Shown one piece after another: positions 33,075 to 46,630 of a DNA stretch of 64,000 nt. The translations under genes were made by a program, and so were the position numbers. This stretch comes from Akebia trifoliata (lineage: Eukaryota; Streptophyta; Magnoliopsida; Ranunculales; Lardizabalaceae), in assembly GCA_017979445.1 (NCBI GenBank), contig CM030714.1, positions 6,455,049-6,519,048 of the forward strand. The letters are read 5' to 3'. The notes under the pieces were generated by a model. That model was not told where the DNA came from and ran no database searches. It saw only the letters and a list, made by a program, of their open reading frames with translations. Each line of letters starts with the position of its first letter. Position 1 is the stretch's first letter.

Positions 33075-35690
33075 ATCTCTGCTGTTACTGTTGCTACTAT
33101 ATATGCTTTTATATAATAATAATAATAATAATTGTTGTGTGTGTTTGGGTTACACACAGCTGCGTATACTAAATAAATAAACTGAAGTGATTTAGTTTCA
33201 CATACGTACCATATATACATATGTGGGTTTTAATTATTTCTGGTTCGATTGAAGCCATATTTGAGAATAATTAGTTTAAACTTTTTTTTTTTAAATTTCT
33301 TGTTCTTTCTTTAATATTGGATGTGAAGTTTTCAAACTGCTTCTTGTTATATATGTCGTTTTAATTTATCTCTAAGATGCATGATTTTCAATCTCGTTAT
33401 CTTGTCTGGTTTGGTCTTGATCATCTCTCTTTATTTATTTCTCTCCGTCTCTCTTCACCAATCAAACCCTCAAATGAGAATCAATCAAGATAAATGGCAG
33501 ACAACCAACCAATCATCTTTCTAAAAAAATATAAATTCAACAAAGGCCAATTCATTTGTTTACGAAGGGTAGAGTATGAGTTGCCTATCAGATACAATCT
33601 CTCATTCATGGCGACATGCGTTTATAAGAGAGAGAGAGATAGAGAGAGGTGGGGACTGGGGAAGAGTCCAAAACCCGATCTCATTCAATTACAGCTTGCA
33701 ATCCCAACTTAATAAGAGAGAGAGAGAAGTATATTAACAACGCAACACACCTTCGATATGGATTAAAAAAGCCCGTTGGATTCCGTTCGTTTGGGCTTTT
33801 GGAGTTGATGGGGCTTCAAATTAAAGTCTGAAATTGAAGCCACCTTAGAGGTGCTTCGCAAGGGTGCTTTTGCGCGAAGCAAAGACCGAAAATGGCTCTA
33901 CCTAAAATGACCTAACTACCCTTCTTCTTTAAATAATATTTCACCAAATGCCCTTCTTCTTTAAGAATAAAAAAATAAAAAATTGTGCTAATGGGTCCGC
34001 CACATATAATGGAAAGAAAGAGAGTGATGAATATCTAAGAAAAAAAAAATTTGTGGTAGATGGGTCCGCCACATGTAATGGAAAGAGAGAGAGAGAGAGA
34101 GAGAAAAAGAAAGAGAGAGAGTGATAAAGATGTGAAAATAAATAAAGCATGTGTTATTAACACACCATTAATTATGACTTCACCCCAAGCAATTTGATTT
34201 TCTTTGTTAAAATTATGGAGAAATTATATTGGCATCTCAACTTTTACTTATTACAATCCAATTACTTTAAATTATTTATCACCACTTTCCAACAAAAAAA
34301 TTAACACAAGGCATTTAAAATAGGAATTAATATTTTCACATTGGCACCATCGACTATAAAATTTAGATGAGGTGTTGTACGTAAATGTTGGGGTGCCAAT
34401 AAAAGTTCTCATTATAGATAATCCTATGTATTTTTAAATTCAAAGTTCAAACTGATGACATAATCTTTCTTTGATCTTCCATGAAATATTGACATAAAAT
34501 GATGGAAATACCCTTATCTTTAATCTTAGTTAAAAAAGTCTTCATTTTTTCTTAAAAACATATCATCTCAAATTCTAAGATAAAATAAAATAAAATTAGG
34601 TTTATTGTTTTTAGCCTAAAGATGCAAAGACAAGCATAAGAGGTTTACTGTTCATCAAATGACGGTTGAGATAAAAAGGAAAATAACTAAAATTTACCAT
34701 AGATGACTATATATTATCTGTTTAGGAATTAGTATAATTTGTTTTCAGTTATTAATGAAAAATCACCAAATGAAATCCTAGATTTTTTTTATAAAAAATT
34801 TGAATTTTCTTTCGAAAATTAGTCATCTTCAATCTTTTATATAAAATAATACAGATAATGATAATGAGACAATAATAACGATGACAATGATAATGATGGC
34901 AATGCATTAATGTCATTTTTCATATGTCCATTTTTAAGAAGAGATACTGTCGAAATTTCAATAAAATTATAAAATTTATATATTTATTTAAATTAAAAAT
35001 AATTATTTTTATAATATATATTCTAGTCATTTTTTGTGCATTATCAACATTGAGGGTATTTTGATCATTTTACCAGAATCCAGCAATAAAAAATTGTCAA
35101 ACAAACATCAATTTTTAGCTTAAATGCTTCTGTAACGAACAAGCTTCTGTTGAATGTAGCTTTTCTGGCTCTAGGCTTCTACTTCTTCCAGAAGCTGGCT
35201 TCTGGAACTGGAGCTAGCTTTTGTAAAGAACATACCCTAAATTTTCTAAAAACGATCTTTTTTACCCAAACAAATCAAAATTGATACCAAGACCAAACAA
35301 ATAAATTTCATTAACAATCTATCTATTTCATCAAACTTCATTAAATAAGAAAGAAATCCAGCAAAAATCACGCGATGCCGACATAGACCCTTTTTTCCCC
35401 CTTTTTGACTTTTTTTTATTGTGATCTTCTGTACCCACTCCAATTAACAAAACCCACCAAAGAACTTAAGTCCTAATCCCAGAAAAAAAAAATAAAAAAA
35501 TTGAGAGAGTTTATTTGTGTAGTCGCCCAAATCTTGGAGAGAAAGGAGGAAGGAAGAAGAAGTGGAGAGAGTTTATTTGGTTGGAGAAACGGGGAGGTGA
35601 GTCTAATTTAGCAAAATTCATTTCTTAACAAATAAGCTCACATTGAACCCGATCCAATACGAACCAATCAATTGGCAGCCTTATAACTGA
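33075..35690. repeat. B2 block, downstream of the gene
   Basis: No gene is found. Parts match B1 7760-8340 and 8905-9430, but the left end of the hAT-like and MULE-like elements is deleted. A ~1.45-kb stretch (about 33768-35235) with no counterpart in B1 interrupts the MULE remnant. It is AT-rich, has (GA)n tracts and a pair of similar sentences around GGTCCGCCACAT (33995 and 34063), and ends in AGCTTCT-rich DNA; it may be another non-autonomous element. Confidence 0.5.
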
Positions 35691-38600
35691 AATAATGAAT
35701 TTAACCGATCCGAATGGGTTTCTTCCTATGAACAGAAGAGACTCCAAAGAATCAAATTAAGAAGAAGATGAAGAAATCGATGCATGTTTTACCAGACCAC
35801 AACCAACTTGTTACATTCACATAAATCTTTTATAGGATGCATTCACTAAGTGAAAAAAGTGATAAATTTGATTCCAAGGTCCGTTGAATTTAGTGTTAGC
35901 TCCAATTTTCTCGACAGATTATAAACTCCCTTTTTTCAGATCTCCTTATAGTGGTCCACTTCGTCTCCAACACGTTTCTTATAGTTAAGAAACATGACTC
36001 AGTTTAGATCTGGGTTGTAGCAACGAATCAAGACATGATTGAGTACTTGATGGAAGCTTCGACTAAGTTTGATTATAAATACCTTCGTTTGGTCCCCAAA
36101 ACAGATACACTCTCTTAATCTCCTTCATTTTTACACCATCTAAAGAGTGAATCAGAGTTTTGAAAGTTCCAAATCAAGACCAAAAGATTCGCAACGTAAG
36201 AGTGTGAAAAACAATGACTGGTGATATGTATTTTATACAAAAAAAGTTTGGGTATTTTTCAGATTTGGATTCTCAGATTATTTTCGCATTTATTTTGAGA
36301 ATCCATTTTCAGATTAATTTCTGATTTACATTTAGTCCTTTAAAAGAATCCTATAGAATTTACCCTTTTTTTTCACGTAGTAAACACGTATTGATTTCAA
36401 AACCCAATCAAGGTGCACCCAAGTACACATGGTGAATGATATCTAATTGTTTCGCAGAAACAAGCATGTTTAGTACATAATTGAAGGTCCTTATCTTAGG
36501 CCAACAATATCGGGCTTGTGGAAGAGGATGTGGCCACTGACATTGCCCTAAAGTTCAATGACAAAGAAATTAAAACTCATCAGAGAGCCTACAATTGTTA
36601 TCATTTTTATTAATTTTCTCAAAATATCTTGAATGGAATCAAACTTCTTTGCTTGAGAGTTGAGAGAGCTTTCGGATTTCTAGTTCAAAGGGTCTCATTA
36701 GACTTATAGTACTTACGTTTGGAGATTCTTTCTAAGACGTTGATAATAGACTCAGGATGTCTATTGGATTTGAAGATGCTAACCACTCCTTGTGATTCAA
36801 CCGTTCCAACTGATCAGTACTAGAAGGGTACGATTTGATCTTTTGATGATACTTTGATCGACCAACACTGAATCAATGATATATTGCTTGGGGTATCCTA
36901 TTTCCATAGGCGAAGAAGCATGGGATCGTTTTCTTCATCAAAATAAACCGGCGACAACGACGACTTGCCTTTATCTGTGAAAGACTAGAAGTCAACCAAT
37001 TAGTCTGTATGTTTAAATCCACGAATTCAAAACCACTAAAAAGACTAATATGATACTTCCATTTTTTCGATGTATTTACATTTTTTAGTTTGAGTTGAGT
37101 TGACTAGTCCGAATTTTGAGATGACTCGTCAAGTTTAGGGTCTATGTTGAGGAGTGAGGACCGAGTTATGACTCTCCCACTGCTGTCGAACTGTCGAAGC
37201 ACATCAGATCTTCCTAATGGGTCTCATATCCGCAGGTATCTTGACATGCTTATAAAAATTGAGTTGGGTGAGCAGAGTATAAAACAATTGGATTTTTTTT
37301 TTTTTTTTTTTTTTTGAGTTTTTGAATTGTTTTTGCAAAATCCTAACTGCGAAATAACGGTAACATTTTTATCTTTAACCGTCAAAATGTTATTTTCTTC
37401 AAAATTAAAGTTCAACAACAAGATAGGGTTTTTATGAAGGTTGAAGATTATGAATTTTGACAAGAAACCGAAAACATCATTTGTATATTCTCCAAAAAAT
37501 TTGGGAAACTTTTTGAATTTATCCAAATTAACTAAATTGAACCCATCATGTAATAAAGGGATCAGAACTTTGCTATTACGGAATAACACAAACATTAATT
37601 ATTCATCACCTTAGATGGAAATTGTTCAAAGTAAAGATTTGGTTATAAAATTTGCATGCATGGCTATGATATCGATCCATGAATCTTAAGATCTGGTTAC
37701 AATAAAAATTAGAACTTGATATATGGCATCAACTGAAATCAGAACTAGAACTCTTATTAAGCGACTCAAATTCAATATTTGCATGCATCTCTAGAAATGA
37801 TTTTATTGTATCCTTGTACCTTATTTTTCAAAAATGCCTTTCAACTTTATTGCATTTTTCTTTTTTAACCCTTCTCCGATAATACCCCTACAATTTTATA
37901 GTCTATCCTTTTTATCCCCGTTAACATTAAGAAGATGATCTTTCACATGCAAACTCTAGTATAAAAACAAAGTTATATGCATATAAAACAAACTCACTTC
38001 ATTTTATTTATTATTAATCCCTGTGTAACAATCTATGAACACATGCTCACTTAGTAATTTGATGAAATACTTATTGGGTATTTCATCAAACACCTTGTAT
38101 GCCACACTTTTGAAGACCTTGTTTGCTAATGACAACGGAGGACAAACTCAAGTAATAGTAGCAAATATAAAGAAGATAAATAATCACACAAAGAAAGAGT
38201 AAAAACATAATACCGACAACACGAAATTTTACACTTGAAAGTTACATCCATGGAGGTATGAGCGTTGAAACTTGATTTCACCATAAAGAAAATGGAGCAA
38301 ATCGATACTAGGAGTACCTCTATCACTTTGCTTCACTTTTTTCTAAATCTCAAACTTCTCAAATCTCTCAATCTCTCCTCTCTTGAGTATGTTTTCTTTC
38401 TCTACTATCTCTACTAGAAAAGACTTAGACTTCTTACAATTTGATCACATTTTGGGAAATTTCTCCATGAAAATTCCTATTCTTACATTACATTGTTCAT
38501 TTTAATTCCCAAAACATGCTTTTTAGTGACGTCGTCTCTTGTATAATATCAGTGTGATTGTCACTTTTAGATATATAGGAGTGATCCTGCTGTTTTCCAA

Positions 38601-39521
38601 CAAGATCGTCACTTTTAAAATAAATAGTACTGATCTCGCCATCTCATGTTTGAATTTTGTTAGTGAGATCATCACTTTGCAATACCTATGATCTTTCTAG
38701 GCATGTTTTCAAAATTAAAATGCATAGTTTACTGGAAGTTGCAGATGTTTTTAGAAATTTCTCTAAGGAAAATACTTGCCTCGACCAGGCTCTCCATCAA
38801 CACATATGTTGGGATGTTGAGGATTCCCAAGAGAAATGTATCCCTAGAAACTAGTCTCTAGGACATTTATGTTTTTCCTCAAATCCTAATGCTTATGTTG
38901 ATGCCGAGATAAGTCATATACTTATTAAATATGGATTTGGAATTGAAGAACAAGGACCGTGGATATAATTTCAATGGATACAGACAGATTACAAGAGGAA
39001 GAGTCTAGCATGATATAGAATGAGGGTGACTTTGATGTACCACTGGAAAAAAAACTTAATATAATCGTCCTTTGCTGTCACTTAAAATGCTATTTTACGG
39101 AATCACCAACTCTTATTCCATTTCCGAATGGGGTTATATGGACCAAAGAACCTTCTCTCTCTATGAACCACATGGCAACATGGTGCCCAAATACACCACT
39201 GAGTGCCACATGTATGTAGAGCATACAATTTCCTGAATTGTAAAAAAAATAGAATTGAAAAAAAAGATTTTTTCACTGTTGGATTTAAATTTTAAATCTA
39301 GGAGTTCAATGACCGTCCATTTTAAACTTAAGATCTAACACCAAAAATGCTTTTTTTGGGAGAGATTTTTTTTACGAGCCCAATCTAGACCACAAACAAG
39401 AGGTTGGATTGTCATTTGGTCCATGCTCTACATGGTCCCATGGTCTATGCAACGTTTTCCCATACATACTTTTTGGAAGTTATTCCAATATATATTTTAG
39501 CTAGGTGAGGAAGGCATTAGT
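35691..39521. repeat. B2 block, non-coding middle part
   Basis: Colinear with B1 10044-13468. 35890-36325 is extra relative to B1, inserted between GAATTTAGT and ATTTAGTCC; it contains TATAAATACC near 36076 and could be captured promoter-like DNA. A 78-bp piece at about 38981-39058 is also absent from B1. Frames here show no known family. Confidence 0.5.
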
Positions 39522-39660
39522 GATAAACCTTATCTTTAACAAATCTAATCGTAATCTTAAATCAGTCTAATACTATCTTAATTTCTATAAATACATGATT
39601 CGGTGTGTCACTACACCTTAGTCCAATGCTTCATATCTAATAATCTAACACCCTCCCTCA
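39522..39660 (-). mobile_element. LTR remnant with polypurine tract, B2 copy
   Basis: Same arrangement as 13720-13980: minus-strand purine run, then TGTTAGATTATTAG. The LTR is cut short here, joining B DNA 365 bp earlier than in B1. Confidence 0.45.
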
Positions 39661-40486
39661 AACTTATGGTGAACAAAGATCAACATGAGTTTGCTAAAAT
39701 CAATAGCCTCCAAGAGCAGGATCATTGAAGAACAGTGATCACCAATACTAAAAAAAAAAAAAAAACGGCAACTCAAACTAGACAGAACAATCATAAAATG
39801 AAATAATGGAATGGCCCAATAGAAGCCTTAAACGACTTCAATATAGGCTCCATTGTGGATTCAATTTTGAAAATCTCAAACGAGATGACTCGAGCCCTGG
39901 ACAAGTCTTTGCAATGGTCGAGTCTAATTGGAAATCTTGCTCAAATCCCTCCAAGACCGAGATGATTTGCCTAAGTTATGTTGGTCCCCTCCGAGATACA
40001 AAACCATGTTACTAGTGAGCCGGGTTACCATTTGACCTATCTAGTTGCTAGATTGATCTGGCCCTTTCACTTTTCAGGTTCAGTGACCAATCTAGTTAAA
40101 GCATATATTAATTAGGTAGACAAAAGGATGGTCCATCCTTGTCAAAAATATAAATCCATTTGGCTAATGATGGTCTTGTAAAAAAAAAAAAGGCCCAAAT
40201 TATGAAGCAAATAACCTTTTCTTGTTTTTTTATGTCTTGCCACAAATGATTTTCTAAAAGGTGTATTTAAGAATCATGGATTTTTACAAGCAGTTGAAGC
40301 TAGAGTTCATGAGATTACTCTGTTATTCAAAGAGCTTATGCATCACCAGTTGTTGATTTCCATTGATTTTGAAGGGATTTTTTTCAAAGATTTTGTGTTT
40401 AGATCGGAGATTATTGAATGAGGTATACTATTATGTTTTTTTTTTCTTCTGGGAGGGAGGCTTTTTAATATCTATAACCTCATCTC

Positions 40487-40529
<43 letters not shown>

Positions 40530-40534
<5 letters not shown>

Positions 40535-40939
40535 AGGTTCAAGGGCCATATGAGAAAACATATGTAAAAACAATTAACATCTATAAATTTTTAAAATATG
40601 GGTTAGAAATTTCGGATTGAGCTGATTTTTTGTGAGGATGATCTCTATGATGGAAAGATCATCTGAAAAAAAAAGATCAGTCCAATCTGAAACTTCTAAC
40701 CCCATTAAAAGTGATTTAGAATGTGGACCGTCAATTTTTTGCCAATTTTTGTCACTAATTTGTAAATCACTTTTGATGGATTTAGAAGTTTCGGATTGAG
40801 TTGATTTTTTGTGAGGATGATCTTTTCATCATAGTGACCATCCTCGCAAAAAATCAGCTCAATCCAAAACCTCTAACCCTTATTTTGAAAAACCATTGTT
40901 TTTTCATATGTTTTTACATATGGCCTTTGAACCGCCCCC
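40530..40939. mobile_element. Double-hairpin MITE d' (type 1 ends), full length
   Basis: It begins GGGTAAGGTTCAAGGGCC, preceded by (TA)n and (GA)n tracts, and ends with a mirror copy followed by (TA)n. It has two internal hairpins like its relatives. It occupies the same B-block site as truncated MITE d at 21197, so it dates the (TA)n target to before the block duplication. Confidence 0.8.
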
Positions 40940-40951
40940 ATATATATATAT

Positions 40952-41326
40952 GAGATGAGGTTATATTGACTGAAAGACCATCTATTTCCATGGACCTTCA
41001 GTCAATGTGACACCCAAATACATCATCGGATTGTATATAGAGCATGAAATTCTAAGAACTCTTAAAAAAACAGAATTGAAAAAAGATATTTTTTTCAACA
41101 TTGGATTTAAATTCTAAATCTAGGAGTTCAATGGCAAATGAGATGAGGTTATATGGACTGAAAGACCATCTATTTCCATGGACCTTCAGTCAACGTGACA
41201 CCCAAATACATCATCAGATTGTACATAGAGCATGAAATTCTAAGAATTCTCAAAAAAACAGAATTGAAAAAAGCTATTTTTTTCAACATTGGATTTAAAT
41301 TCTAAATCTAGGAATTCAATTACTGT
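40952..41326. repeat. 187-bp tandem duplication in B2
   Basis: Two consecutive copies start GAGATGAGGTTATAT, at 40952 and 41139. B1 has one copy at 21462. It arose after the B blocks separated. Confidence 0.7.
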
Positions 41327-41505
41327 CCATTTTTAAATTTAAAATCTGACTCTAAAAAAAATACTTTTCCTTCGGGATTTTTTTTCCAAATCCAATCAAA
41401 ACCACAAACAAGAGGGCTGAGTTGTCATTTGGACCAATGGGGTAGTCCATGCCCATACGTGGATATCCATACTTTGCATTTCCCTCAGTCCATGCAACCT
41501 TTTCC

Positions 41506-41555
<50 letters not shown>

Positions 41556-43574
41556 CTTTTCTCAGAGAAACACAACCAAAGTCCCCTTTTGAAAACTAAG
41601 TTAAGGCCTTGAATGTTCTGTATTAGTTTATAGCAGAAAATATGTAAGTCAAGATACTAATGAGGTGAACTTACAGGAACCAAACAGTACTAATATCACA
41701 ACAAGGAAGACGACGCTCTCTTACAGATCTTCCTCTCTTACAGATCTTCCTTCAGCAACCGCATAACCTTGAAAACCATCAAAATAAGACAAATAAATAA
41801 ATAAAAGATGTTTACATTTCAAATAAGTTAGCATACAAATAGGATCGCTCATCTTTGACAGAAATTAGAGTTAGGATTAGGGTTTTTTTTTTTTTTTTTT
41901 CTTCTTTTCTATCGACGCAATCGTCTTCCGTCTTAGTAATTTGGGTTTGTGATTTCCAGATCCAGAGACGAGCTTGGCTTGCCCACCTTCTTTATTTGTT
42001 TGCAATTTTGAGTTGACTCGTCAAGTTTTAGGTCTATGTTGTTGAGGAGTGAGAACCGACTACTTATGAGTCTACCACTGCAGTGGAAGCCCATCAGATC
42101 TTCCTAATGGGTATCTTCTTGACTTTGTCTGTAAAAGTCAAGTCGTCTGTTTAGCTTGTAGCATGCACATGCGGTGAGATTGAAGCACATCTTCATCAAT
42201 GGTTTGTAGCCGTTGATTCTAGGGCTATTCTTATACTTTTTTGGGTGCTTAAGTTAAAAACGACCAATCACACGGATCAAAAACCAGTAAAAACATTGTG
42301 ATAATTAGATGTTTTTTTTTTTCGATTCGATACATTTACATTTTTTACATTTTAGTCTGAGATGAGTTGAGTTGAATTGACTAGTCCAAATTTTGAGTTG
42401 ACTCGTCAAGTTTTAGGTCTAAGTTGTTGAGGAGTGAGAACCGAGTACTTATGAGTCTGCCAGTGCAGTCGAAGCACATCAGATCTTCCTAATGGGTATC
42501 TTCTTGACATGGTTACAAAAATCCTCAGGATATAAACATGAGTTGACTCAGGTAGGCCTAATTAAGTATAGAATAGTCACAAAATTCTTCCAATTTTTTC
42601 AAATCTTAAATGGGATGATAACCAGTCCTTGTGATTCGACTGTTCACAAGGTTTATTTTTTCAGTGATGGTTTGTTAGAGGTTTATTTCAAGATTTCAAA
42701 TTTTCAAAAAGTCATGGGACCCACACGGATTATCATTTAGATTTCATATAAAATCTCATGGTCAAGAAAATATGGTTAAAAAACCAGTTTTTTGAGCTTG
42801 ATATAAATTGTTGAAAATGGACGGCTACCAAGTACAAAAATTAAAAATTAAAAATCGACCATGAAAATTAACTTTTTTAATAAAAATTGAAAATTCATAG
42901 AATTTCATCCTCTACAACATTGTGGTAGTGGATCATGTTTTTGTACGTCACAAAGTGATCTAAATAAGAAATTTTGTTTTTTTCATATTGGGCAGGAGAG
43001 AAATATTTTCACTCTTATTGCTTATGCATCTACACCATATGTCAAACGGGTGTCAATCAAATGTCAAATGTCAAAAACAAGATAGGAATTTATCCAAATT
43101 ACTGAATCCAAACTTTGTTAATACGATATAAAAAAAAAAAAATTTAAAAAATTGCTCAAAAGTGTAGGTTTGGTTATACAATTTGCATGCATGGCTATGA
43201 TATTATTCCGATGAATCTTGAGATTTGGTCACAAACGAAATTTGAAACACCTGCAATCCCTATAAATATATATATATATAAAACAAAGCCACTTCATTTT
43301 ATTTAGTATTGAGAAGTTAAATATAAAGCATAATTAAACACAATCACCAAATATTAATGAACATTTTGAGGAGACCCAAAATACTCAACAACAGACACAA
43401 CAGTAAATACTCCATACAGTCGTGATAATCTATCCGACTTACCACACCCCTGATGCGACAAGTTCGGGAAACATAGATCTTCACTCCTCGGGATATATTC
43501 AATCTACTTTTTTTATTTATGATACTGCTCCTTCTAGTAGCACCAACAACATACAACATAGAGATGCTGATTAA
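41327..43574. repeat. B2 right end, B/A3 junction and A3 left flank
   Basis: No gene is found. 41327-42001 matches B1's right end and includes a (TA)n tract at about 41513-41551. 42002-42121 is a tail of A-type DNA (like 278-397), joined at CTTGAC to the module starting at 42117, which is like position 11 onward. The remainder is a third copy of module X. Confidence 0.6.
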
Positions 43575-43988
43575 TTAGGTACACATAAGATGGATATAGG
43601 TGCCAAGTGCATAAGCACTAATCACAAATAATACTGGAAACCACATCATCAACTTCGTCCCCATTTTAAAAGTGCAATTCTTCTTCATCATTTGGGGGAG
43701 TAGTAGAAGTAGCATCAGACCCAATACCAAGCTTATGAACATAGCAAAGGTGTAGACCTTGCAGAGAATTACATACGTCTGATTATCCATATTTTCAAGA
43801 ATTTTTGGACCATCACCTGGATGTTTGAAGATCCCACGACTGGCGACGTTAGATGTTGAAAACCCTATCACAAATGCTGTCTTTTGGATTAACATCAGAT
43901 CATCATCATCATTGTTCGCTGCAGAAGTAGCAGAGATTGAGATTGATGATGATAGTTGCATCATGTCATCAATTCCATTATCACCCAT
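43575..43988 (-). CDS. A3: small two-pass membrane protein, promoter lost
   Basis: An intact 137-residue copy with several private changes, including I4N, K112T in the basic loop region and a C-terminal MCT instead of MFT. Core motifs and both membrane segments are kept. Upstream, about 130 bp including the TATA tract are missing: homology runs from CTAAGTGGG straight to GATGAGAGACAAG, with a short filler copied from nearby (AAATAGTACTC). A CACTA element begins 195 bp upstream of the ATG. The gene may be silent or rewired, though the frame is still open. Function is unknown. Confidence 0.6.
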   Translation of the reverse strand: MGDNGIDDMMQLSSSISISATSAANNDDDDLMLIQKTAFVIGFSTSNVASRGIFKHPGDGPKILENMDNQTYVILCKVYTFAMFISLVLGLMLLLLLPQMMKKNCTFKMGTKLMMWFPVLFVISAYALGTYIHLMCT

Positions 43989-44209
43989 TACTGTCGGAAA
44001 TAGTACTCAAGAAGGTTAGGTGAGATAGAATGAGAGAAGGCTAAGTGGGAAATAGTACTCAAGATGAGAGACAAGAAAGACGAAATCTTTGCATGAGGAA
44101 GCATCCAAGCAAGTGTCGCATGATGTAGACTGTTAAGAGGACTCCAGTCCCAACACCTCTTAAAAAAGGCTTGATGTCAGTCCACTACAAAAATTAGGGC
44201 TTTTAGTGG

Positions 44210-46630
44210 CTCTTATTTTAGGCGGTTTGGTAGAAACGTCGAGATAAACCAGTGAAAGGGGTTTTGGAGGCGATTTTGTCAGAAACGCCGTGGAAAAACG
44301 AAGAACATCTTCAACGGAGATTGATTGGAGGCGTTTACACACCGGCGGTTCTAGGAAAATGCCTCAAATTTCAGACCAACAGGGACGTTTTTCGAAAAAT
44401 GCCGCACAAACCAGATCAATGAGGGCATTTTTTGGAAAAACGCTACAAAATCCAGATCAACGGGCACTTATTGAGCAAATGTTTTAGCGCGATTCTTTTC
44501 AATCTGCCCTCTCTCTCTCTCTCTCAAAATCGCGCCCTCTCTCGATCTGTTCAAGCTGAAGTTTCATCAGGTTTGCTTTTGTATTTTTTTTTTTTTTCAT
44601 TTTTTTTTTCGAGCTCTCGATCTGTTCTAGTGTTAGACCTATCTATCTAACATAGTGATATTGGATTTTTTTATTTAGTATTTCTTCAGATCTGTGCGTT
44701 TTAGCTATTGGTCTCTATCCATCTCTCTCTCTCTACATAATTTTTGTTTGTTTTGATACTAGGGTTCATCAGGTTTTGGTTTTTTTTTTTTTTTTGTTTG
44801 TTTGTTATTGAAACTTTAATCAGGTTTGATAATCTATTTTTGGTTCAATTGCAAATCGAAACCCTAATTTCTATAGTGTTGATTTGATTTTTGGTTCGAT
44901 TTCAAACCAAAATCCTAATTGATATAGTTTTGATTTTATTTCTGGTTCAGTTTCAAACCAAAACCTAATCTCTCATTTTTATAGCTAGGATTTTAATAAA
45001 AGAATGTCGTACTTTTGATTACGGTGTGGCAATGGATCCTTGAACATTAGATTTCATTTTCCAAATTTTTAATATTGAGAGGAGATCATCTCAGTGAACT
45101 TCCTGCACTGACAAACAGGTTTTTTAAGATTTCTATGGGGAAGGAGAAGTTTTTTTTTCTTTACTTTTGCTTTGCTTTGCTTCAATTTATGTTTTTCATG
45201 TCTATTTCAGAAGTTTATTTTTTATTGAATCAAATGTAGTGCTTTAAAGGCAGTATTTTTATCCTTCCATCCTCATCGTAGGTTGAAGTTGATTAATATA
45301 GCTAAGAAGATGAAGTCTTGAGGTACATCTTTATTGGCAGTCTCATTTATAGTCATCGTTATAATTGTTTTGTTTTGTTTTTATTTTTCAATTTGGTTTC
45401 ACATGAAACATGGCAAGTCCTAGAACAAGATTTGTCAAAATTTTTGGTCTTTGGCATTTCTGAAGTATTAATAAAGGGTGTGTTAACACATGAATATGTG
45501 GCTTAAATATTTATTGAACAATTTGGGTAAAATATTTAAGAAAAAAAAGTGTATAATCGTGAACTTTGAGAATCCTAGGCAAATTAAACACAAGAAGCTA
45601 ATGTTGGAATTATGCAGTAAAAGTAATGTGAGTGTGGGACTGATTAAGGCATCTACCATAAACTAGGTATGAACGAGTTAAAATTATGCCTGGAGATGAA
45701 TAATTGGGTGCTGCATGACTGTAGGATAGCACTGCTTTCTTTTCAGTCTGTATAGCAAATGAGTCGGAATCTTTTCATCCTATAATCATTACCACAACTT
45801 CAAGGTTTTCTGCAAGATAACTCTTTCAATTAATAGAAGGAGGTTATTCCTCAGTATTATCCATAGGGAATTTGAGTGGTTTGTCATCTGCCAGGAGATC
45901 ATTCAAGCCTCTTGAGGTTTTGATGACATTGTGTGGGTGAAAGATGTTTATAACTTTTCTTATTGCTCAGTGAAGCAAACAAGTTGGGGGTTTATTATTT
46001 GGGGAATGAATGATCAAAGAATAAATTATGGAACATTGAATAGTAGCTAGTTTTCAAGTTATTGAAAAATGGTACTGTTGATTCCTCCTTTTAGAATCAT
46101 TTAGACATTTCCACAAAAAGGAATCTTGTACCTTTTTGAATTATTTTTGTATAAAACATAGAAAAAAAGTAAATTGGACCACCTAAGGGAAATGAATTTT
46201 TGGATAATAGGATATCCACCACTATTTGTTTGTTGCTTTTCCCGGCCAAAATCCAAAATCCTAACTCCAAGTACTTGTCATTTTTGGATTGTGCGCGATC
46301 CAACAATTACATTTCAAGTAACACATTTTTAATAAATCAGATTTTGCTTTATTTCAGAAAAAAATATCTTGGCCGTCAATCTGTTCAGATCCAACGGATA
46401 TGTTGTTTTATCTTTAGGTATGTTTTTGAATATTTCTTGAACCGTCCCCAATATATATATACATATTTCTTCCCAAAAATCCATCATCAACCTCCCCAAA
46501 AATCTTGTCTTGTCCATAAGGTTTAAATGTTCAAGGGAATAATCCCCTAAGTTGATGAAATCTTTAAAGGTTCAAAGATAAGAGTATTTCCTATGAAATC
46601 GTTTTGCAAGTCGATGAAGTCTCCATTCAG
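44210..46630. other. Left interior of the CACTA element
   Basis: No gene is assigned. A (CT)n tract at about 44511-44526 leads into GATCTGTTCAAG and a possible GT donor, reading like a captured 5' leader and intron start. A short exon-like frame near 45075-45118 (GDHLSELPALTN, then a GT) could be a leucine-rich-repeat piece, but it is too short to assert. Confidence 0.3.
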
